DNA of 47,664 bases from assembly GCA_004524425.1 (NCBI GenBank), contig SDNN01000003.1, positions 1 to 47,664 of the forward strand. Reading direction: 5' to 3'. Source of the stretch: Promethearchaeota archaeon (lineage in GTDB: Archaea > Asgardarchaeota > Lokiarchaeia > Sigynarchaeales > SOKP01). This document shows positions 43,670-47,664 of this stretch, one piece after another. The position numbers and the translations under genes are program-made. Every line of letters begins with the position of its first letter. Positions within the stretch are counted from its first letter, which is position 1. The notes below the pieces were generated by a model, which saw only the letters and a program-made list of their open reading frames with translations, did no database searches and was not told the origin of the DNA.

Positions 43670-44305
43670 ATGAAAAAGGAGAAAAATCAAAATTCAGTAG
43701 AGGAAGATTTTTTTGCTCCCCCTGTACCTCCCCCCAAAAAAGAATCTTCCATAAGCTATGATTCCAAGCATTTATCTAAGAGGATTAAAAAGAAATTCAA
43801 TAAACTGGAGTCCGAAAAAATTAAACCAATATTTTTAAAATGTGATAGATGTGATGAGGTAATTTTAATTCCAATCCCTCGAGAACCAATCATCAAATCT
43901 AAGAAAAAGGAGCTCTTGATAACTGATGTGCATAGAAGCAAGAAAAAAGATGAGATTCACGGCATAATTTTTGAACTTGATCTTGCATTTAACGTCATAT
44001 ATCCTAAATCTACAGATGTGATTATCTCTTCAATTAATGATGGAAAAGGGGGAAAAAGTGAGGAGGAAGCATCAATAAGGTACACTTTAGTGCCTTGTAA
44101 AAGGTGCAATAATACAATTAACATTCCTGTTCCCAAGAAGATAATAGAAAAATCAAAATTACCTAAAATTCCCGTGGCATTCGTTCATGAGAATGATGAT
44201 GATGAAGATCTGCATTGTATAATTGCCTATCTTGACAAAAATTTTGGAGATCGGGCGGTGAGATTAGCAGATATATTGATATATTTTGGGTTTCCTTTCT
44301 GGTAA
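43670..44305 (+). CDS. Protein with two CxxC/H/H/D domains
   Basis: 211 residues. The N-terminal 50 residues are low-complexity (acidic, then PPVPPPKK, then Lys-rich). Two copies of one domain follow. Copy A: Cys58-x2-Cys61, His88, His97, Asp104. Copy B: Cys143-x2-Cys146, His173, His182, Asp189. In both, the second Cys is 27 residues before the first His and the second His seven before the Asp; the texts also match around them (CDRCDEVILIPIP and CKRCNNTINIPVP; IHGIIFELD and LHCIIAYLD). The same pattern ends the longin-like protein at 24326. A single metal site per domain is plausible; function unknown. The Pro-rich stretch could bind SH3- or WW-like partners but that is speculative. Confidence 0.6.
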   Translation: MKKEKNQNSVEEDFFAPPVPPPKKESSISYDSKHLSKRIKKKFNKLESEKIKPIFLKCDRCDEVILIPIPREPIIKSKKKELLITDVHRSKKKDEIHGIIFELDLAFNVIYPKSTDVIISSINDGKGGKSEEEASIRYTLVPCKRCNNTINIPVPKKIIEKSKLPKIPVAFVHENDDDEDLHCIIAYLDKNFGDRAVRLADILIYFGFPFW

Positions 44306-44456
44306 AAAGGCTTATTTCGGGAAAGGTTAATTTAATCTAATTTTAGGAAGTAATAAAAATAAAAAATATAGGGTTAATAATTAATGTTTTAATTATTTAC
44401 AAAAATAATGTTATTAGATTATTCTAAATAATTAGCATTTCAAATGTTGATAAGGA

Positions 44457-45779
44457 ATGGTTAATGTTTTAATAATAGGACACGGAGCTAGAGAACATTG
44501 TCTTTCTGAAGCGTTGGTTCGAGGTGGAGCAAATTTATACGCCTTCATGAGTTTTAAAAACGCGGGAATAGAAGATTTGAGTAAAGAAATTGCTATTGAT
44601 TCCGAAACAGATTTTAAAAAAATAATTAATTTTGCAAAATCTAATAAAATTGATTTTGCAGTCATAGGTCCTGAATCACCTCTAGTGGTCGGAATTGTAG
44701 ACGCTCTAGAAAAGAGTGATATACCGTGTGTAGGTCCCAAGATTGAAGCAGCGCAATTAGAAGGATCTAAAATCTTTACTCGCAACTTATTAGAGAAGTA
44801 TAAAATACAATCAAATGTCAAGAGCAAGAAATTCAATTCAATGATGGGCATTACAGATTATATTGAAGAAATGGGAGAAGAAAACATTGTGGTAAAACCT
44901 GATGGGTTAACAGGAGGGAAAGGAGTTAAGGTCTATGGAGATCATCTTTTTTCTAAAAAAGATATTATTGATTATTGTGAGGAGCTAATAGACAAAGGAG
45001 GAACATTTCTCTTGGAAGAAAAATGTGATGGAGAAGAGTTTACCCTTCAAACGTTTGTAGACGGGAAAAACGTGATAGGCTCACCCTTGGTTCAAGATCA
45101 CAAAAGAGCTTATGAGGACGACGAGGGACCAAATACCGGGGGAATGGGATCATATTCAATGGAAGATCACCTCTTACCTTTTATCAGTCAAGATGATGTC
45201 AATTCTGCTTTAAACGATATGAAACATACTATCGCTGCCGTGAAAGCTGAAACAGGCGTGGAATATAAGGGTTTTCTTTATGGTCAATTCATGAAGACTA
45301 AAAATGGATTAAAATTAATTGAATACAATGCTAGAATGGGAGATCCTGAAGCCATGAATGTTTTGCCCTTATTAAAGTCGAATTTTGTGGATATTTGTTG
45401 GGCTATCATTAATGGAAATCTATCCAGCACTATAGAATTTGAGAGAAAAGCAACTGTATGTAAATATTTAGCACCTGAAGGTTATCCAATTTCACCCAAA
45501 AAGGATGAGCCAATTAATATTGATAAAAAAAAACTTGATGAGGTTGGAGCCAAATATTATTATGCTTCCGTATATCGTTCAGATAATGGAAATATTTATA
45601 CTACCACTTCAAGAGCCATGGGAATTCTCGGAATATCAAAAAATCTCGAGCAAGCGGAAAACATAGCTGAGAAAGGAGTAGAATGCATTCAAGGGAAGCT
45701 TTTCCATAGGAAAGATGTTGGGACATTAAGTTTATTACAAAAAAGAATCGAGCACATGAATTCTATCTTAAATAAATAA
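44457..45779 (+). CDS. purD: Phosphoribosylamine-glycine ligase
   Basis: 440 residues. Joins glycine to phosphoribosylamine with ATP, the second step of purine synthesis. Residues 1-100 form the N-domain with VLIIGHGAREH (about 4-14) and VIGPESPLVVG. The ATP-grasp domain carries the glycine-rich GGKGVKVYGD loop, and GFLYGQFMKT is followed by LIEYNARMGDPEAMNVLPLL with the metal-binding Glu and Asn. The C-domain has the YPxSPKKDE region. At 440 residues it is of normal length. The only other purine gene nearby would have to lie outside the window, so it is not in a pur operon here. Start chosen at the first ATG, which gives the standard N-terminus. Confidence 0.95.
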   Translation: MVNVLIIGHGAREHCLSEALVRGGANLYAFMSFKNAGIEDLSKEIAIDSETDFKKIINFAKSNKIDFAVIGPESPLVVGIVDALEKSDIPCVGPKIEAAQLEGSKIFTRNLLEKYKIQSNVKSKKFNSMMGITDYIEEMGEENIVVKPDGLTGGKGVKVYGDHLFSKKDIIDYCEELIDKGGTFLLEEKCDGEEFTLQTFVDGKNVIGSPLVQDHKRAYEDDEGPNTGGMGSYSMEDHLLPFISQDDVNSALNDMKHTIAAVKAETGVEYKGFLYGQFMKTKNGLKLIEYNARMGDPEAMNVLPLLKSNFVDICWAIINGNLSSTIEFERKATVCKYLAPEGYPISPKKDEPINIDKKKLDEVGAKYYYASVYRSDNGNIYTTTSRAMGILGISKNLEQAENIAEKGVECIQGKLFHRKDVGTLSLLQKRIEHMNSILNK

Positions 45780-45856
45780 TCCAAATTTGTTTCCTATTTT
45801 TTATATTTTATAAAAGTCACATTCTAATAATAATAAATCCATATTGTAACACGATC

Positions 45857-46342
45857 ATGGTATGGAATAAAGCAAATGAGAAATACAACAAGTTCATACG
45901 GCAGTTATTTCACGCTGAGAATTGGCATGAAAGAGCAGAAGCTGCTAGACAATTAGGGATAATGAAAGACGCAAGGGTCGTCAATCTTTTATGTAGGGCA
46001 TTAAGATCTGAAGAGGAATTCATGGTACAAAATCGCATCATAGAAGCCCTAGGGAAAATAGGAGATTCCAGAGCAACGATGAGAATCATCGAAAAACTAG
46101 ATAATGAAGTAGATAAAAATTACAGCGATAAATTTAGACTAATTTTTATTTTAGAAGCATTATCCAACTTAAAGGATAAGCGCTCATTGGTATCTATTGC
46201 TCCTTTTTTAAACTCCCCCGATGAGGAATTGAAAGAGCTAGCTGAAAAAGCATTTGATAAGATAGAGCCGGATTGGCGTCTCATTATGGAACGAGAGCTT
46301 AAAAAAAAGTCAATTGAAGAAATCTTTAAAATAAAACTCTAA
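45857..46342 (+). CDS. Small HEAT-repeat protein
   Basis: 161 residues of HEAT-like helical pairs. At least three repeats are visible: ENWHERAEAARQLGIMKDAR, then MVQNRIIEALGKIGDSRATM, and LEALSNLKDKRSLVSIAPFL, each with the Arg/Asp-rich turn typical of PBS-lyase HEAT repeats. No catalytic motif, membrane segment or signal peptide. Such proteins serve as binding scaffolds; the partner cannot be read. It follows purD by 77 bp on the same strand, with a TTTTTATATTTTATAAA stretch in between that could hold its own promoter. Confidence 0.8.
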   Translation: MVWNKANEKYNKFIRQLFHAENWHERAEAARQLGIMKDARVVNLLCRALRSEEEFMVQNRIIEALGKIGDSRATMRIIEKLDNEVDKNYSDKFRLIFILEALSNLKDKRSLVSIAPFLNSPDEELKELAEKAFDKIEPDWRLIMERELKKKSIEEIFKIKL

Positions 46343-46611
46343 TCTATTAATTTAAGACCATTGCTTGATGTTGTTGATTAACCTGTTTTCAATACAAAAA
46401 GCTAATTTTAAAAAAAAAAGAGAATTTGGAATTTTGTTGAAATTATTATTTTAGCAAGGCAATAAGATTTATTTCTAGCCATCATTCATAATTTAAATTC
46501 TCTGATTAATTTGAGTAAAGTTGGTATAAAACAAATCTAATAGTTATAATGACAAGATTTATAAATATAGAAAATCAAATTCTTCATTAGAAATAATTTG
46601 AAGTGAAAAAT

Positions 46612-46833
46612 ATGGCACAAATATTTGGAATACTTTCACTAATATGCGCAATTTTGGCAATATTTATTGCTCCTTTAATACTTGCACTGGTTGCAATTAT
46701 TTTTGGATTAATTGGACTACGTCAAGACGAAAGCAAAACCTTAGCTACATTAGGAATTATAATAGCAATCATCATACTCATATTATTATTTCTTGGATTT
46801 CTTGGTTGGGCATTGTGGAGTATTGTAAAATAA
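46612..46833 (+). CDS. Small two-helix membrane protein
   Basis: 73 residues, two membrane helices (about 4-34 and 44-68) joined by a short polar loop GLRQDESKTLAT. This is the pattern of the DUF4190-like small membrane proteins: a hydrophobic hairpin with a Gly-Leu-rich end to helix 1, a charged loop, then 'LxTLGIIIAIIxxxL'. Function unknown. The ATG at 46612 is preferred over an in-frame GTG at 46603 since AAGTGA just upstream can act as ribosome-binding site. A TATA-like TTTATAAATATAG lies at about 46558-46570, so the message would have a leader of about 25 bases. Confidence 0.6.
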   Translation: MAQIFGILSLICAILAIFIAPLILALVAIIFGLIGLRQDESKTLATLGIIIAIIILILLFLGFLGWALWSIVK

Positions 46834-46937
46834 AAGATTTTTCTAAAGAAATTAAAAGCTAAAAATTCTTATTTTTTTATATTCTATTAATTATATCCAT
46901 TCTGGATTTGTTTAATGAATTTTTAAAAATCTCAGAA

Positions 46938-47157
46938 ATGAACATGATTTGGAAAACTAAAATAATTGAAATCACTAAAACTAAATATCCAATAATAATG
47001 GGCGCTTTCGGAGGATGGGGAAAATCCACCTTTGCTTCACTTCATTGCAGCATTAAATTTGCCTGAATTTAGTGATTTCAGAGAAGGTTTACAGCATATG
47101 AGAGAATTAACGGATAAACCATTTGGAAATATTTTATTATTATTGAAAAAGAAATGA
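46938..47157 (+). pseudogene. Decayed nitronate monooxygenase-family remnant
   Basis: Two out-of-frame fragments together read like the first 70 residues of a nitronate monooxygenase (2-nitropropane dioxygenase/FabK-like). Frame A from the ATG at 46938 gives TKIIEITKTKYPIIMGAFGG, then WGKSTFAS, matching the family's 'TxitellgikyPIiqGaM' opening, and stops at 47064-47066. Frame B, one base away, resumes at about 47042 with IAALNLPEFSDFREG, then MRELTDKPFGNILLLLKKK, matching the 'RELTDKPFGvNLLL' segment, and stops at 47155-47157. A frameshift near 47040 joins them, and the remaining three quarters of a normal gene is missing. Family assignment is by memory of conserved segments. Confidence 0.6.
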
Positions 47158-47167
47158 AATCTGAAAA

Positions 47168-47664
47168 ATGATTGAGAAATTTTTGGTTATATCTTATTTT
47201 GACATGATTATCGGACCTAATATTCTTTATAGTAACTCCGATATTAGTAATATCTATGGATTTCCTGATTTATCGAAAATTTTGGATTTTAGTGAAGAAG
47301 AAAGTACCTTTTTATATTCTTCCAGAAAATTTCAAACGATTAATACAACTTTTTACATGAGCTCCGATAGGGCAAGAGGAGGACAAGATTTACTTATGAT
47401 TTCTTGTTTACTCCGTGTCTCCTATTTTAAAAATGAACTCACAGATATTTTCCAATATTTAGAATCAAAGAGATCTATTTTAGAAAAATTTGCAGCTGAA
47501 TTAAAAGTACTTCCCAATTTTAATTTACTACTCCACTATTATTCAGAAAATCCGACCCTAACACAATTCACAAAATATTGCAAAGAAAACCAAGTTGATT
47601 TTTTTTCCATTTATGATAGATTTTTTGATTTAATATTTCCAGAATCTGAAATCAGAATCATCAC
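47168..47664 (+). CDS. Partial gene: longin-like domain protein (3' end outside window)
   Basis: An open frame from the ATG at 47168 to the end of the window, 165 codons with no stop; only its N-terminus is present. MIEKFLVISYFDMIIGPNIL resembles the opening of longin/roadblock-like Asgard proteins, in which a strand is followed by a 'xxGPxxxYS' turn. The rest contains a central strand-helix pair (LLMISCLLRVSYFKNELTDI) and a charged helix. No known catalytic motif. The start follows the nitronate monooxygenase remnant by 10 bp. The assignment as longin-like is tentative; the gene may also encode a larger protein with further domains beyond the window. Confidence 0.5.
   Translation, partial: MIEKFLVISYFDMIIGPNILYSNSDISNIYGFPDLSKILDFSEEESTFLYSSRKFQTINTTFYMSSDRARGGQDLLMISCLLRVSYFKNELTDIFQYLESKRSILEKFAAELKVLPNFNLLLHYYSENPTLTQFTKYCKENQVDFFSIYDRFFDLIFPESEIRII

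Noticed and set aside
44432..44851. 139-residue minus-strand ORF opposite the start of purD.
   Set aside because: purD is certain on the other strand; the ORF is a shadow of its codons.
1..47664. tRNA, rRNA, CRISPR array or transposase genes.
   Set aside because: Reading by eye gave no cloverleaf-type T-arm in the intergenic stretches, no regularly spaced repeats and no transposase motifs; a covariance-model search was not possible.

Overview
The window is AT-rich, gene-dense DNA from an archaeon, most probably an Asgard (Promethearchaeota, Lokiarchaeia-like) genome. The evidence is the mix of eukaryote-like parts with archaeal expression signals. There are three Ras/Rab/Arf-type small GTPase genes, longin-like domains, HEAT-repeat and long coiled-coil proteins. 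Starts are often preceded by Shine-Dalgarno sequences of the GGAGGTGAT type, TATA-like boxes are AT-rich, and genes end at poly-T tracts. No rRNA, tRNA, CRISPR array, insertion sequence or origin was recognised. The lineage is inferred from gene content only.

Layout. 1-2000: a small ferric-reductase-like heme membrane protein (possibly cut by the window edge) converges on an acyl-CoA dehydrogenase with an added C-terminal winged-helix-like domain. 2270-4841: two overlapping genes encode three copies of one module, membrane helices plus a left-handed beta-helix. 5056-6685: twin seven-helix membrane proteins. 6846-10680: bacterial-type phosphoglycerate mutase, flavin reductase, alpha/beta hydrolase and a GPH-family sugar symporter. 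10716-13901: a DUF998-like membrane protein, a small GTPase, a small hypothetical protein, and a ribbon-helix-helix regulator divergent from an unknown protein across a promoter region full of repeats. 13940-21309: four tandem amidases and a second GPH symporter, all on the minus strand. 21517-26092: a corrinoid/methyltransferase fusion, TrmJ, a longin-like protein with a new-looking CxxC/H/H/D domain, and a helical-repeat protein. 26303-31522: a GH38 alpha-mannosidase, a HEAT/coiled-coil protein and an unknown protein. 31706-37242: a longin-GTPase fusion, a flavodoxin/ferredoxin fusion and two tandem M32 carboxypeptidases. 37349-43443: thiolase, a GTPase with a coiled-coil tail plus a coiled-coil neighbour, an iron-sulfur protein and a CrtI-like FAD oxidoreductase. 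43670-47664: a protein with two copies of the CxxC/H/H/D domain, PurD, a HEAT protein, a two-helix membrane peptide, a decayed nitronate-monooxygenase remnant, and the start of a gene that runs off the window.

How it fits together. The metabolic part suggests a heterotroph that takes up sugars or glycosides (two GPH symporters, GH38), breaks down amides and peptides (four amidases, two M32 peptidases), handles acyl-CoA (acyl-CoA dehydrogenase, thiolase) and may use corrinoid-linked methyl transfer. The other part is a set of GTPases, longin-like folds and coiled coils of the kind linked to a primitive Asgard trafficking or cytoskeletal regulation system. The signals that look least described are the CxxC-x26-H-x(2/8)-H-x6-D domain found three times in two proteins, the longin-GTPase fusion with a degenerate switch II, the corrinoid domain whose cobalt-binding His position is Trp, and the triplicated membrane/beta-helix module.
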